A DNA stretch of 63,006 nt from Spirochaetaceae bacterium (lineage in GTDB: Bacteria; Spirochaetota; Spirochaetia; Treponematales; Rectinemataceae), in NCBI GenBank assembly GCA_025356015.1, contig JANXYO010000121.1, forward strand, positions 1 through 63,006. Reading direction: 5' to 3'. Below, one piece after another: positions 55,822-63,006 of this stretch. Each line of letters opens with the position of its first letter. Position 1 is the first letter of the stretch. Position numbers and translations under genes: made by a program. Under the pieces are notes generated by a model that was given only the letters and a program-made list of their open reading frames with translations, was not told the origin of the DNA and made no database searches.

Positions 55822-56419
55822 GCTTCCTCCGCTCGAAGATCGCGTCGACCAGGCCGTATGCCTTGGCCTCCTCGGGGGACATGAAGAAGTCGCGCTCCAT
55901 GTCCGCGGCGACGATCTCCCTGCTCTTGCCCGCGGCTGCGGCGAAGTAGTCGATCGTGAGCTTCTTGAGGCGTACGATCTCCCGCGCCTGAAGGCTTATG
56001 TCTGATGCCTGGCCCGACACCCCGCCCCAGGGCTGGTGGATCAGGACCCTCGACGAGGGCAGGGCGAAGCGCTTCCCCTTGGCACCGCAGGCGAGAATAA
56101 GGGCGGCCATTGAGGCCGCCTGCCCGAGGCAAAAGGTCTGCACGTCGGGCCTGATGCACTGGATCGTGTCATAGATGGCAAGACCCGAGGTCACCGAGCC
56201 TCCGGGGGAGTTGATGTAGATGGAGATGTCCTTCTCCGGGTCCTGGGATTCGAGGAAGAGGAGCTGGGCGACCGTCAGATCGGCGGTGAGGTCGTTGATC
56301 TCGCCGTCGATGAAGACGATCCTGTCCTTGAGCAGCCTGGAGTAGATGTCGTACGACCGCTCCCCGATGCCCGTCTGCTCGATTACGATGGGCACAAGGT
56401 TATGCATTCTCTCGTCCAT
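55799..56419 (-). CDS. clpP: ATP-dependent Clp protease proteolytic subunit
   Basis: ClpP forms the double-heptameric serine protease chamber. The 206-residue protein has the complete triad S103 (GQAASMAAL), H128 (LIHQPWGG) and D177 (ADMERD), and the oxyanion segment [11 protein letters not shown]. The start ATG 56419 has AAGAGG seven bases ahead. The short N-terminus may be a propeptide that is self-cleaved, as in E. coli. Confidence 0.97.
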
Positions 56420-56482
56420 TGCTGCACCTCTTGTCGTGGCTATATCTAGACTCGGCCGATTTTGCGCGAGCCGTAAAGAAAC

Positions 56483-57841
56483 TTACTCATTCTCCTTGAT
56501 CAAGTCCATGTAGCGCTGCTTCTTGCCCTTCTTGACCTTGGCGGCCGCGAGGATGTCGTCCATGAGCTTGTCCTCCTTGATGCGGTCCTTCAGGTATTCC
56601 ATGGAATTGCGCTTCTCGTACTCGGCCTTCACCTCGTCGACCGATATGGAGTTCTCCTCAGCCTGGCGCTTGAACTCGGCCTCGAGATCGGCCTCGGAGC
56701 ACTCGTATTTGCCTTCCTCCGAAAGCTTGTCGAGGACGAGGCGGGTGGTGATCGCCTTTTCGGCCGAGGGCCTCCACTCTTCGGCGAGGTCTGCGCGGGT
56801 CTTGCCGGAGAAGGAGAGGAGGCGGTCCAGCTTGTCATCGGCGTCGATCTGCATCTGCCGCTTGAGGTTCTCCAGGCGCATGCCGATCTCGGCATCCACC
56901 ATCGAGCGCGGGAGCTCGGTCTTGGCCCGGGAGAGAAGGCCGTCGACAATGGCCTTCTCCTTGAGCTGGCGCAGCTTGTCAGCCATGCGCTTGTCGAGGT
57001 GCTTGCGGAGCTCGGCCTTGAGGTCTGCGAGGGTCTTGTACTTCTCGGAGACGTCCTGGGCGAAATCGTCATCGAGCTCGGGAAGCTTCTTTTCCTTGAT
57101 CTTGGTGAGCTTCACGAGGATGCTGACCGTCCGCCCGGCGAGCTCCTTGTACTCGTAGTCGCCGGGGAAGGTCTTCACGACCTTCTTCTCATCGTCCCTC
57201 TTCAAGCCGACTATCTCGTCGTCGAACTTGTAGAGGTTGTAGCCCGTGCCGATCTCGAAGGTGAAATCCTGTCGCTCGGTACCGGCCGTGGCCTGGCCGT
57301 CCTCGCCCAGTTCCGCGTAGTTCACCGTCACGACGTCCCCGCTGGCGGCGACAGCCGTCGATTCTTTCTCGACGACGATGGCGTTCCGCTCCCGCAGATC
57401 GGCAAGCTCGTGGGCCTCGTCCTCAGGCAGGATCTCGCCCTCGGGGACCTCGATCTCGAGGCCCTTCCAGTCGGAAATCTCGACCGAGGGGAAGACGTCG
57501 TAAACGACGGCAAAGGAAAAGTCGGAGTCGACCGAGAAATTGGGCTCGCCATCGAGAGTGGGGCTGGCGTAGGCGAGAGGCTTCTCCTCGATGTCCTTGA
57601 CTGCCTCCTCGACGGCCTTTTCCATGATGCGGCCCATCGCGTCGAGCTTGAGCTCGTCCCCGAACTTGCGCTCGAGGACGTTCATGGGCACATGGCCCTG
57701 GCGGAAGCCGTCGATGCGCACGTTCTTTGAGTAGTCGCGGAGCATCGCCCCGTATTCCTTCTGCACCTCGTCCTTGGGGACGACGACGCTCAGCTTGACG
57801 GTGGAGTGCTCGAGCTTTTCGACGTTCTTGCTGGTTATCAC
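56483..57841 (-). CDS. tig: Trigger factor
   Basis: The ribosome-bound chaperone and prolyl isomerase. The 452-residue protein has the ribosome-binding signature (GFRQGHVP, near 46) in place of the more common GFRxGKxP, an FKBP-type domain (about 155-240, [11 protein letters not shown]) and a helical C-terminal domain. Start GTG 57841 has AAGGA eight bases ahead. It begins the tig-clpP-clpX-lon operon just after the tRNA-Gly terminator. Confidence 0.95.
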   Translation of the reverse strand: MITSKNVEKLEHSTVKLSVVVPKDEVQKEYGAMLRDYSKNVRIDGFRQGHVPMNVLERKFGDELKLDAMGRIMEKAVEEAVKDIEEKPLAYASPTLDGEPNFSVDSDFSFAVVYDVFPSVEISDWKGLEIEVPEGEILPEDEAHELADLRERNAIVVEKESTAVAASGDVVTVNYAELGEDGQATAGTERQDFTFEIGTGYNLYKFDDEIVGLKRDDEKKVVKTFPGDYEYKELAGRTVSILVKLTKIKEKKLPELDDDFAQDVSEKYKTLADLKAELRKHLDKRMADKLRQLKEKAIVDGLLSRAKTELPRSMVDAEIGMRLENLKRQMQIDADDKLDRLLSFSGKTRADLAEEWRPSAEKAITTRLVLDKLSEEGKYECSEADLEAEFKRQAEENSISVDEVKAEYEKRNSMEYLKDRIKEDKLMDDILAAAKVKKGKKQRYMDLIKENE

Positions 57842-57900
57842 GGGTGTATTCCTTGTTCAGACAGGATGAGACGCCCCACAGGGCGACGGACCGTTCCGCG

Positions 57901-57939
57901 GAAAAAGAAAGAGGCGATCCGGTGTGCCCGGATCGCCTC
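57901..57939 (-). terminator. Rho-independent terminator of tRNA-Leu-Gly unit
   Basis: On the minus strand a 12-bp perfect stem (57939-57928 with 57922-57911) closes a 5-base loop and is followed by TTTCTTTTTC. It lies 10 bases after the tRNA-Gly 3' end and about 60 bases before tig, separating the two transcription units. Confidence 0.93.
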
Positions 57940-57949
57940 GTTCATGAAG

Positions 57950-58021
57950 AGCGGGAAACGGGAGTCGGACCCGCGACATCCACCTTGGCAAGGTGGCGCT
58001 CTACCACTGAGCTATTCCCGC
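57950..58021 (-). tRNA. tRNA-Gly(GCC)
   Basis: A full cloverleaf on the minus strand: acceptor GCGGGAA/TTCCCGC, anticodon loop TTGCCAA with anticodon GCC, T arm GGGTCCGACTCCC, and discriminator U73 typical of Gly. CCA is not encoded. It is the second tRNA of the Leu-Gly unit. Confidence 0.95.
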
Positions 58022-58054
58022 ACGAAACTATAAACCCCCTGTCGCACCCGGGGA

Positions 58055-58135
58055 TGCGAGAGAAGGGACTTGAACCCTCATGCCTTGCGGCACCAGATCC
58101 TAAGTCTGGCGTGTCTGCCATTCCACCACTCTCGC
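58055..58135 (-). tRNA. tRNA-Leu(UAG)
   Basis: Class II tRNA on the minus strand with a long variable arm. The acceptor is GCGAGAG/CTCTCGC, the anticodon stem CCAGA/TCTGG with loop CTTAGGA and anticodon TAG, and A73 as discriminator. CCA is not encoded. Confidence 0.94.
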
Positions 58136-58166
58136 GTCGTGGCGCCCATCGTGGGCGGCGCGTCGC

Positions 58167-58195
58167 ATGGTAGCTACGGCCGTGGCCCCTGTCAA
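58167..58195 (-). promoter_or_regulatory. Promoter of tRNA-Leu-Gly unit
   Basis: Perfect TTGACA (58195-58190), 17 bases, TACCAT (58172-58167) on the minus strand. The start near 58160 is 25 bases ahead of the mature tRNA-Leu 5' end. Confidence 0.75.
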
Positions 58196-58220
58196 GGGAG
58201 GCCACGATCCGCTTTAGGTT

Positions 58221-58250
58221 CAAAAGCGGGACGGCTTTCGCCGTCCCGCT
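58221..58250 (-). terminator. Terminator of tRNA-His-Arg-Lys unit
   Basis: On the minus strand AGCGGGACGGC (58250-58240) pairs with GCCGTCCCGCT (58235-58225) around a GAAA tetraloop, followed by TTTG. It lies 12 bases after the tRNA-Lys 3' end. Confidence 0.88.
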
Positions 58251-58261
58251 TCCATTCCTCA

Positions 58262-58334
58262 TGAGCCGCGCAGGCATCGAACCTGCGACCCGCAGATTAA
58301 GAGTCTGCTGCTCTGCCAGCTGAGCTAGCGGCCC
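58262..58334 (-). tRNA. tRNA-Lys(CUU)
   Basis: Cloverleaf on the minus strand: acceptor GGGCCGC/GCGGCTC (one G-U pair), anticodon stem GCAGA/TCTGC with loop CTCTTAA and anticodon CTT, T arm GCAGGTTCGATGCCTGC, A73. CCA is not encoded. Position 34 C reads AAG. Confidence 0.94.
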
Positions 58335-58353
58335 AAATCAACGTCTTGCACCG

Positions 58354-58427
58354 TGCGTCCGACAGGAATCGAACCTGCGACCTACGGATTCGAAGTCCGT
58401 CGCTCTATCCAGCTGAGCTACGGGCGC
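58354..58427 (-). tRNA. tRNA-Arg(UCG)
   Basis: Cloverleaf on the minus strand with anticodon stem ACGGA/TCCGT, loop CTTCGAA, anticodon TCG, and A73. The acceptor stem GCGCCCG/CGGACGC has a C4-A69 mismatch, and T stem pair 49-65 is G-U. The anticodon and D arm are intact. CCA is not encoded. Confidence 0.92.
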
Positions 58428-58478
58428 TTCCGAGGCTTTCGCCTCCGACCGGACCCCTTTTCAAGGATGCAGCCGTCG

Positions 58479-58552
58479 GGTGGGTGATGGGGTTTGAACC
58501 CACGGCACCCAGATCCACAGTCTGGCGCTCTACCACCTGAGCTACACCCACC
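58479..58552 (-). tRNA. tRNA-His(GUG)
   Basis: Cloverleaf on the minus strand: acceptor GTGGGTG/CACCCAC, an encoded extra G-1 paired with C73 as required by HisRS, anticodon stem CCAGA/TCTGG with loop CTGTGGA and anticodon GTG. It is the first of the His-Arg-Lys unit. CCA is not encoded. Confidence 0.95.
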
Positions 58553-58569
58553 GTGCAATCGGTAGGCAG

Positions 58570-58598
58570 AGAGTGCCAAAACCGGAAATAAATGTCAA
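58570..58598 (-). promoter_or_regulatory. Candidate promoter of tRNA-His-Arg-Lys unit
   Basis: Perfect TTGACA (58598-58593) and, after 17 bases, CACTCT (58575-58570), which keeps only the second A and final T of the -10 consensus. The -35 is convincing; the -10 is weak. Confidence 0.5.
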
Positions 58599-58607
58599 GG
58601 AGCTTCC

Positions 58608-58637
58608 GGAAGAAAAAGCGAAAACGATCGCCCGCTT
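58608..58637 (-). terminator. Candidate terminator after amrS
   Basis: On the minus strand AAGCG (58637-58633) and CGCTT (58620-58616) pair over a 12-base loop and are followed by a T-rich CTTTTTCTTCC run. The stem is short, so strength is doubtful; the T-run is good. Confidence 0.45.
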
Positions 58638-58666
58638 GACGGCCGGCTCTTCTTCATCGCACGTGA

Positions 58667-59740
58667 TCACTGGAGGATTATGGGCACGGGACGGCCGCAG
58701 GCCAGGCAGACAGCCTCCGTGGGCGCGTCTTGAGCGCCAGGACGAGGTTCCCCGGGACCGATTCCCGGAAGGCTGACCGAGTATCCCCGGCGCCTGACGA
58801 GGAGGGCTCCGCATGCATGGCAGTGCGTGTCTGCCTCAAGGCCCCGGAGGTTGCCAACGTAGACATAGCGGAGGGAGAGCCGGGCGACGCCTGCAAGCTC
58901 GAGCAGGGCACCGGGCTCGGTCGGAGCCTCGTGGTGGCGCCAGGCCGGATGGTAGGCAGAGAGGTGGAGGGGGATGTCGGGGTCGAGGGAGGCCAGGAAG
59001 GCCGCGATGGCGGCGATGTCCTGGCTGGCGTCGCTCAGGCCCGGCACTGCGAGTGTGGTCACCTCGAGATGGCAGCGTCGGGCGGCCTCCCTGATGAAGG
59101 CAAGGACGGCATCGAGGTCGCCGCCGAGCTCCTTCCTATAGCGTTCGGCCGACCAGCACTTGAGATCGACGTTGGTGGCATCGGTGAGGGAAAGGAGCTG
59201 TGCGGCCGGCTCGGCCTGAAGACAGCCATTTGTCACGAGGATGTTCCTGATGCCTTCGCTCCGGGCGAGGCGCATGCAGTCCCGGACAAACTCGAAGTGC
59301 ACGCTAGGCTCGGAATAGGTGTAGGCGATCGAGGGCGAGGACGCGCGTCTGGCGGCCTCGATCACATCGCCGGGCTCCATCTGCTTTATGGAGCTATCCG
59401 TCGACTGGGATATGCTCCAGTTCTGGCAGAAGGGGCAGTGCAGGTTGCAGCCGACAAAGCCAAGTGAGAAGACCATGCTGCCCGGAAGGAAATGGTAGAG
59501 GGGCTTCTTCTCGACCGGGTCCATGCCGGCCCCCGATATCGCACCGTAGAAGGGCAGGACGAGCCTACCTCCCTCGTTCACCCTGACCTTGCAGATCCCC
59601 CGCCTTCCAGGGCCCAGCCGGCAGCGGTGTGGACACAGGAGGCAAGAGACCTCGCTCCCGTCGAGTGGTTTCCAGAAATCGGCAGGCCGCTGTCCACCTG
59701 CCGAGGGAGCGGGGCCCCCGGGCACCTCGGTCGGCTGCAA
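58667..59740 (-). CDS. amrS: AmmeMemoRadiSam radical SAM enzyme
   Basis: A 357-residue radical SAM protein of the PFL-activase-like group that accompanies AMMECR1 and MEMO1 proteins. It has the cluster motif CNLHCPFC (Cx3Cx2C), preceded by an N-terminal Cys set (CLLCPHRC, GICKVR) and followed by C-terminal pairs (CHACG, CLACG). The SAM-binding segments YTYSEP and TNG are present. Start TTG 59740 or GTG 59725 cannot be decided; both lack a clear ribosome-binding site. It lies behind a small unknown gene and lnt, about 12.4 kb from amrB-amrA. The substrate is unknown. Confidence 0.93.
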   Translation of the reverse strand: MQPTEVPGGPAPSAGGQRPADFWKPLDGSEVSCLLCPHRCRLGPGRRGICKVRVNEGGRLVLPFYGAISGAGMDPVEKKPLYHFLPGSMVFSLGFVGCNLHCPFCQNWSISQSTDSSIKQMEPGDVIEAARRASSPSIAYTYSEPSVHFEFVRDCMRLARSEGIRNILVTNGCLQAEPAAQLLSLTDATNVDLKCWSAERYRKELGGDLDAVLAFIREAARRCHLEVTTLAVPGLSDASQDIAAIAAFLASLDPDIPLHLSAYHPAWRHHEAPTEPGALLELAGVARLSLRYVYVGNLRGLEADTHCHACGALLVRRRGYSVSLPGIGPGEPRPGAQDAPTEAVCLACGRPVPIILQ

Positions 59741-59747
59741 GACGCTT

Positions 59748-59765
59748 GGACGCGCTAGCGCGTCC
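59748..59765. other. 18-bp palindrome over stop of the small gene
   Basis: GGACGCGCTAGCGCGTCC is a perfect inverted repeat and contains the stop codon of the small gene (59755-59757). It lies 7 bases ahead of the amrS frame. It could be an RNA hairpin limiting read-through to amrS; no T-run follows. Confidence 0.5.
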
Positions 59766-60132
59766 CTCCCATGAACCTTTCGCGGATCTGGCCCGGTTCG
59801 GTGGCGAAGCGCAGGGGTTCGTCGACCTCGAAGGGCTCATAGCGGATGCCAAAACTACCCCGCCTCACCCAGAGCTTGACGAGTGGCCGGGGCTTTCCAA
59901 GCTCGCTGACCGGTGCGGGCATCTCAACGGCCGACAGGACATCAGAGATCCTGAATTCGAAGATCGCGGGCTCGCGATCCGAGGTGTCGCCTATGAGGAG
60001 GCACTTGTCCTCGTCGTAGGGATGCTTGCGGAGGGTCCCCGTGAAGGCAACGGCGTTCTGCGGCGTCTCGGCCTGATGATAGCGCATTATCTCGGAGAAG
60101 GGTTCAGCCGAGAGATATTCCCGAATGCTCAT
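59755..60132 (-). CDS. Small protein of unknown function between lnt and amrS
   Basis: The 125-residue protein has no signal or membrane segment. It mixes short strands and helices (NAVAFTGTLRKHPYDEDKCLLIGD; PAIFEFRISDVLSAVEMP, quoted in part) and has one Cys. I recognise no family. Its ATG overlaps the lnt stop (ATGA), so it is coupled to lnt. Its place next to amrS may mean a link to the AmmeMemoRadiSam pathway, but this is guesswork from position. Confidence 0.7.
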   Translation of the reverse strand: MSIREYLSAEPFSEIMRYHQAETPQNAVAFTGTLRKHPYDEDKCLLIGDTSDREPAIFEFRISDVLSAVEMPAPVSELGKPRPLVKLWVRRGSFGIRYEPFEVDEPLRFATEPGQIRERFMGGTR

Positions 60133-61823
60133 GACCTTTTCCTCCTTCTGACCGAGCCACGGTCATATTCCCTGCCCATAAGTATAATCGACCATGAGGC
60201 CGAAAGTAACACCATGAGCTTCGCGAAGAGGTCCCCGAAGCTCTGGTACAGCGTGGGAATCAGGGTCCTGTAGACCGGAACCTCGACAATGCGGGCCGTC
60301 GCCTCGAAGAGGGGCAGGGAATCCCTCAGCTCCCCGAAGGGCCCGACGACGCAGGAGAGCCCCCCATTGGTCGAGCGCACGAGGGTGCGGCGGAACTCGA
60401 TTGAACGGAAGCGCGCGGCCGCCCAGTGCTGGATCTCGGCGCTCACGGTTTTTGACCATGAATCATTGGTGAGGTTGATGAGGAGGTCGGCCCCTTCGAG
60501 GAAGAAGGACCTGCAGACCTCGGCGAAGGCGTCCTCGAAGCATATGGGGGTCCCGAAACGAAGGGAGCCGACCTTGGTTTCCAGGGTGAATATCGTGAAG
60601 TCCTTGCCGAGGGCCCAGCCCGAATCGAGGCCGACGACCTTCTGGATGAAATTCCTGAACCAGGCTATGTCCCAGAATGGTATCGCCTCGGCGAAGGGCA
60701 CGGGATGGATCTTCGCATAGCTCGCGACCAGCCTCGTGTCTGCGCCGATGAGGAGGACCGAGTTCGTGGCGGCGAAGGTCTTCCAATCAATGACCACGGG
60801 GGCGCCCGTCAGCAGGGGCAGCCCCGATCCGGCAATGAAGGGGACGAGTGGATGGCCGGCAGGCTCCTTGGTGAAGTACTGCCGGAACTCCGTGTAGGGA
60901 CGCCTGAGGCTTGTCTCGCTAAACACGACCAGATCAGGGGCCGGATCACCTGCCGCCAGGGCCTTCTCGGCCAGTTCGACGTTGGCGGAAAGTCCAGCGT
61001 CCTCCCCGACCAGCCAGGGATCGTTGTTCTGCTGCACGAGGAGTGCCCTGAAATGCCCGATTTCGGGCACTGGGATGCCCATGCGTATCCAGCCATAGGC
61101 CGCCGTCGCCAGGACCGCCAGCGCGGCCGCGAGAAGGTAGGCGGCCCTCTGGCGCGCGGCGAGGGGGCCGCGCCGCATTGTCCTCTGACGCAGGCGGACG
61201 CCCGCTGGCTGGGGTCTCTGCTCCCCAGTTCGGCCGGAGAGCTGTTCGGCGAGCGCCGCGTTGGCAAAGGCAAGCAGGGTGCTGATCCCGTAGATCCCGG
61301 TGACGTCCGCGATCTGGAGGAGGGGCAGGACGCCGGTGAGGGAGTAGGGGATGAGGCCCCAGGGATAGCCGAGGAAGCCAGTCGATTTCAGGTACTCGAA
61401 GGCGGCCCAAAGGGCGGCAAAGGCCAGAGGCCTGCCAGCGCCGCTCCGCTTCAGGGCGAGCCCAAGATAGAGGCCAAGGACCGCGTAGACGAAGCCGTAG
61501 GCCAGGGTCGATATGCCAATGGTCCAGAAGGCGAAGTCCTGGAAGAAATAGAGCCAGTAGCTCGACATCGCGTGCTGGCAGGCGCCGAAGAGACCGGTGA
61601 TCAGGGCGCAGAGTCCCCAAGACCGGCATTCCCTCAGGGCATGGTAGAGGGGAACCAGGGCGATGAATCCCAGAATTGGCATGCCAAAGCGGAATGCCTC
61701 GTTCGGCAGGGACAGGCTAAGGAGGAGGGAAGATGACAGCGACAGGCCCAGGAGGACGAGGGTGCGGGGGTGAAAAGGCTGCCTGGCGCCGCTGCCAGGC
61801 CATGCTCCGGGAATCTTGCTCAT
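60129..61823 (-). CDS. lnt: Apolipoprotein N-acyltransferase
   Basis: Lnt adds the third acyl chain to lipoproteins after signal peptidase II. The 564-residue protein has about six to seven N-terminal membrane helices and a nitrilase-like periplasmic domain with the triad in FSETS (Glu), KIHPVPFAE (Lys) and TPICFEDAFAE (Cys). The Arg-rich linker near 210-230 (RLRQRTMRRGP) is unusual. Its presence implies tri-acylated lipoproteins, fitting the lipoprotein genes in the window. Confidence 0.93.
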   Translation of the reverse strand: MSKIPGAWPGSGARQPFHPRTLVLLGLSLSSSLLLSLSLPNEAFRFGMPILGFIALVPLYHALRECRSWGLCALITGLFGACQHAMSSYWLYFFQDFAFWTIGISTLAYGFVYAVLGLYLGLALKRSGAGRPLAFAALWAAFEYLKSTGFLGYPWGLIPYSLTGVLPLLQIADVTGIYGISTLLAFANAALAEQLSGRTGEQRPQPAGVRLRQRTMRRGPLAARQRAAYLLAAALAVLATAAYGWIRMGIPVPEIGHFRALLVQQNNDPWLVGEDAGLSANVELAEKALAAGDPAPDLVVFSETSLRRPYTEFRQYFTKEPAGHPLVPFIAGSGLPLLTGAPVVIDWKTFAATNSVLLIGADTRLVASYAKIHPVPFAEAIPFWDIAWFRNFIQKVVGLDSGWALGKDFTIFTLETKVGSLRFGTPICFEDAFAEVCRSFFLEGADLLINLTNDSWSKTVSAEIQHWAAARFRSIEFRRTLVRSTNGGLSCVVGPFGELRDSLPLFEATARIVEVPVYRTLIPTLYQSFGDLFAKLMVLLSASWSIILMGREYDRGSVRRRKRS

Positions 61824-61885
61824 GGGGGAAGCCTAATCCGGAGGAACACAAAAGGGAAGCGGCCGCCCTTCCAGAAGCCCGCGCC

Positions 61886-61915
61886 TTGACCCCTCAGGGC
61901 CCTGGGCACTAGAGT
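61886..61915 (+). promoter_or_regulatory. Leaderless coaD promoter
   Basis: TTGACC (61886-61891), 18 bases, TAGAGT (61910-61915). The -10 ends 6 bases before ATG 61922, predicting a transcript that begins at the start codon. Confidence 0.75.
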
Positions 61916-61921
61916 TTCGCC

Positions 61922-62401
61922 ATGGTCAAAGCCGTTTTCCCGGGATCCTTCGACCCGCCGACCTTCGGACACCTCAACATCGTGGAGCGGGTACGGAGCA
62001 TCTTCGAGGAGCTCTTCGTCGTGGTCGCCGTCAATAAGCAGAAGAGCGGATTTTTCAGTCCCGAAGAGCGGCGGGACCTTCTTGCTGAGCTCCTTGAGCC
62101 CTTCCCGAACGTGAAAGTCATGCTCTGCGACACCCTGATCGTGGAGTTCGCGAAGCTTCATGGTTGCAGGGTCCTCGTACGCGGCGTGAGGAGCGTTCCC
62201 GATTTTTCCTACGAATTCGAGCTTTCGATCATGAACAAGGGCCTCGATCCTTCGATCGAAACCATCTTCATGCCGACCGATCCGCGGTACTTCGTCCTTC
62301 GCTCAAGCGCGATAAAGGAGCTCGCCTCCTTCCACGGCGATCTCTCGGCCATGGTGCCGCCGAACGTCGTCAGGGCCCTCAAGGCCAAAGTCGGGCCCTG
62401 A
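61922..62401 (+). CDS. coaD: Phosphopantetheine adenylyltransferase
   Basis: CoaD makes dephospho-CoA from 4'-phosphopantetheine and ATP. The 159-residue protein has the canonical start [22 protein letters not shown] with the TxGH-type nucleotide-binding motif (TFGH), [16 protein letters not shown], and RSSAIKEL near the C-terminus. The canonical N-terminus fixes the start at ATG 61922, directly behind the promoter. Confidence 0.97.
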   Translation: MVKAVFPGSFDPPTFGHLNIVERVRSIFEELFVVVAVNKQKSGFFSPEERRDLLAELLEPFPNVKVMLCDTLIVEFAKLHGCRVLVRGVRSVPDFSYEFELSIMNKGLDPSIETIFMPTDPRYFVLRSSAIKELASFHGDLSAMVPPNVVRALKAKVGP

Positions 62402-62424
62402 GAAATCCCGTGGGGCTTCCGGCC

Positions 62425-62453
62425 TTGACAATTTTGGGGACTCTGTGTAGGGT
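62425..62453 (+). promoter_or_regulatory. rpmF-acpP promoter
   Basis: Perfect TTGACA (62425-62430), 17 bases, TAGGGT (62448-62453). The start near 62460 gives a 45-base leader with GGATGAGG about 10 bases before the rpmF ATG, so this promoter is not of the leaderless kind. Confidence 0.72.
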
Positions 62454-62505
62454 ACGAAGTCGGCATACCTTTACAGAAATTCTTATGGGGATGAGGTTTT
62501 AGCAA

Positions 62506-62694
62506 ATGGCTGTACCTAAATTCAAGACTTCGAAAGCAAGGACGCGCAGGCGGCGGTCGATCAACATGAAGCTCACCGCCCCAGCCCTCGTAACCTGCGG
62601 GAACTGCGGCAACCCTGTGCTCCTGCACCGGATCTGCCCGAAGTGCGGCTTCTACCGCGGGCGCCAGATCATCACGCCCGAATCAAAGGCATAG
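62506..62694 (+). CDS. rpmF: 50S ribosomal protein L32
   Basis: The 62-residue protein has the L32 N-terminus (AVPKFKTSKARTRRRRSI) and a four-Cys zinc ribbon (CGNC and CPKC, about residues 32-48). Zinc-type L32 is thus used. It precedes acpP by 13 bases, a common pairing. Confidence 0.97.
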   Translation: MAVPKFKTSKARTRRRRSINMKLTAPALVTCGNCGNPVLLHRICPKCGFYRGRQIITPESKA

Positions 62695-62707
62695 AGGAGA
62701 CTTTAAG

Positions 62708-62944
62708 ATGGACGAGCTGTTCCTTAAGATCAAGAAAATCATCGCCGAGAAGCTCGAGGTCGAGGAAGACAAGATCACCCTCGAAGCGAGCTTCCGCCAG
62801 GATCTCGGCGCCGACAGCCTCGACACCTACGAGCTCGTGTACGGCATCGAGGAAGAGCTCGGCATCACCATCCCCGACGAGAAGGCCAACGAGTTCGAGA
62901 CCGTGAAGGATGCCTACGATTTCATCAAATCTCAGGTAAAGTGA
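62708..62944 (+). CDS. acpP: Acyl carrier protein
   Basis: AcpP carries fatty-acyl chains on a 4'-phosphopantetheine arm made from CoA. The 78-residue acidic protein has the attachment Ser in GADSLDT near residue 37 and the helices LFLKIKKIIAEKLEVEE and YDFIKSQV. A GAGGAG lies about 9 bases ahead of the ATG. The upstream coaD gene supplies a step in CoA synthesis. Confidence 0.97.
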   Translation: MDELFLKIKKIIAEKLEVEEDKITLEASFRQDLGADSLDTYELVYGIEEELGITIPDEKANEFETVKDAYDFIKSQVK

Positions 62945-62974
62945 CGAGAGGCTTCGCCTCGCGGGCGGTTTGAC

Positions 62975-63006
62975 GTGTTCTTCCAGAGCGTCGGAGCCCT
63001 TGGCCG
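62975..63006 (+). CDS. Possible start of next gene (cut by window edge)
   Basis: A GTG at 62975 opens a frame of ten codons (FFQSVGALG...) that runs out of the window. In many bacteria rnc follows acpP, but these few residues do not allow identification. No clear ribosome-binding site is seen; a small hairpin (GAGGC-TTC-GCCTC, 62948-62960) lies ahead. Confidence 0.25.
   Translation, partial: MFFQSVGALG

Noticed and set aside
58428-58478. Small GAGGC-GAAA-GCCTC stem between tRNA-Arg and tRNA-His
   Set aside because: It lacks a T-run and lies within a tRNA transcript; it is more likely a processing spacer than a terminator.
61824-61921. A leaderless promoter for lnt (TAGGCT six bases before its ATG)
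   Set aside because: No acceptable -35 is found at 16-18 bases; the match is too weak to list as a feature.

Overview
The window is a gene-dense, GC-rich stretch of bacterial chromosome with core-genome character: almost every gene is a housekeeping or envelope gene, and no phage, insertion sequence, plasmid or CRISPR feature is visible. The best fit is a GC-rich spirochaete of the Treponema/Spirochaeta lineage. The reasons are the run infB-rbfA-truB-ribF-rpsO-pnp-M16 protease-dut-lptF-lptG-tgt, a roughly 900-residue GreA with a long N-terminal extension (a form known from spirochaetes), and a set of secreted TPR proteins. This assignment rests on gene content and protein style only; no database was searched.

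Layout. 1-12450 (+): translation, RNA and envelope run from a 5'-truncated infB to tgt. 12522-19728: a secreted HEAT-repeat protein, then on the minus strand a vWA membrane protein and the pair TPR protein-long GreA. 19912-24805 (+): rpe, three TPR or secreted proteins, and a haem-c membrane protein. 24825-30916 (-): a chemoreceptor, pyruvate phosphate dikinase with a histone-like tail, and an unknown protein. 31077-36667: an M28-like membrane protein and DNA polymerase IV (+), then envelope proteins and a DUF503 protein (-). 36727-44843 (+): a 1352-residue surface protein, metG, a FemX-like transferase and a frameshifted acetyltransferase. 44835-46246 (-): amrA-amrB (AMMECR1 and MEMO1 families), with a divergent NtrC-type regulator. 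47716-52073 (-): a TPP riboswitch controlling thiB-thiP-thiQ and a macro-domain gene. 52106-57841 (-): tig-clpP-clpX-lon. 57950-58552 (-): five tRNA genes (His, Arg, Lys, Leu, Gly). 58667-61823 (-): lnt, a small unknown gene and amrS, the radical-SAM partner of amrA/amrB. 61922-63006 (+): coaD, rpmF, acpP and a cut-off reading frame.

How the genes work together. Ribosome assembly and RNA decay are encoded together at the left. Protein quality control (Tig, ClpXP, Lon) forms one operon. Thiamine uptake is under direct TPP control. The three AmmeMemoRadiSam components are all present but lie in two operons about 12 kb apart.

The most striking regulatory pattern is a set of sigma70-type promoters (TTGACN, 16-18 bp, TANNNT) whose -10 box ends only 6-9 bases before the start codon, with no Shine-Dalgarno sequence: rpe, the haem-c protein, the M28-like protein, metG, amrB and coaD. 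These genes are predicted to make leaderless or nearly leaderless mRNAs. Genes inside operons instead use Shine-Dalgarno sequences or GTGA/ATGA stop-start overlaps.
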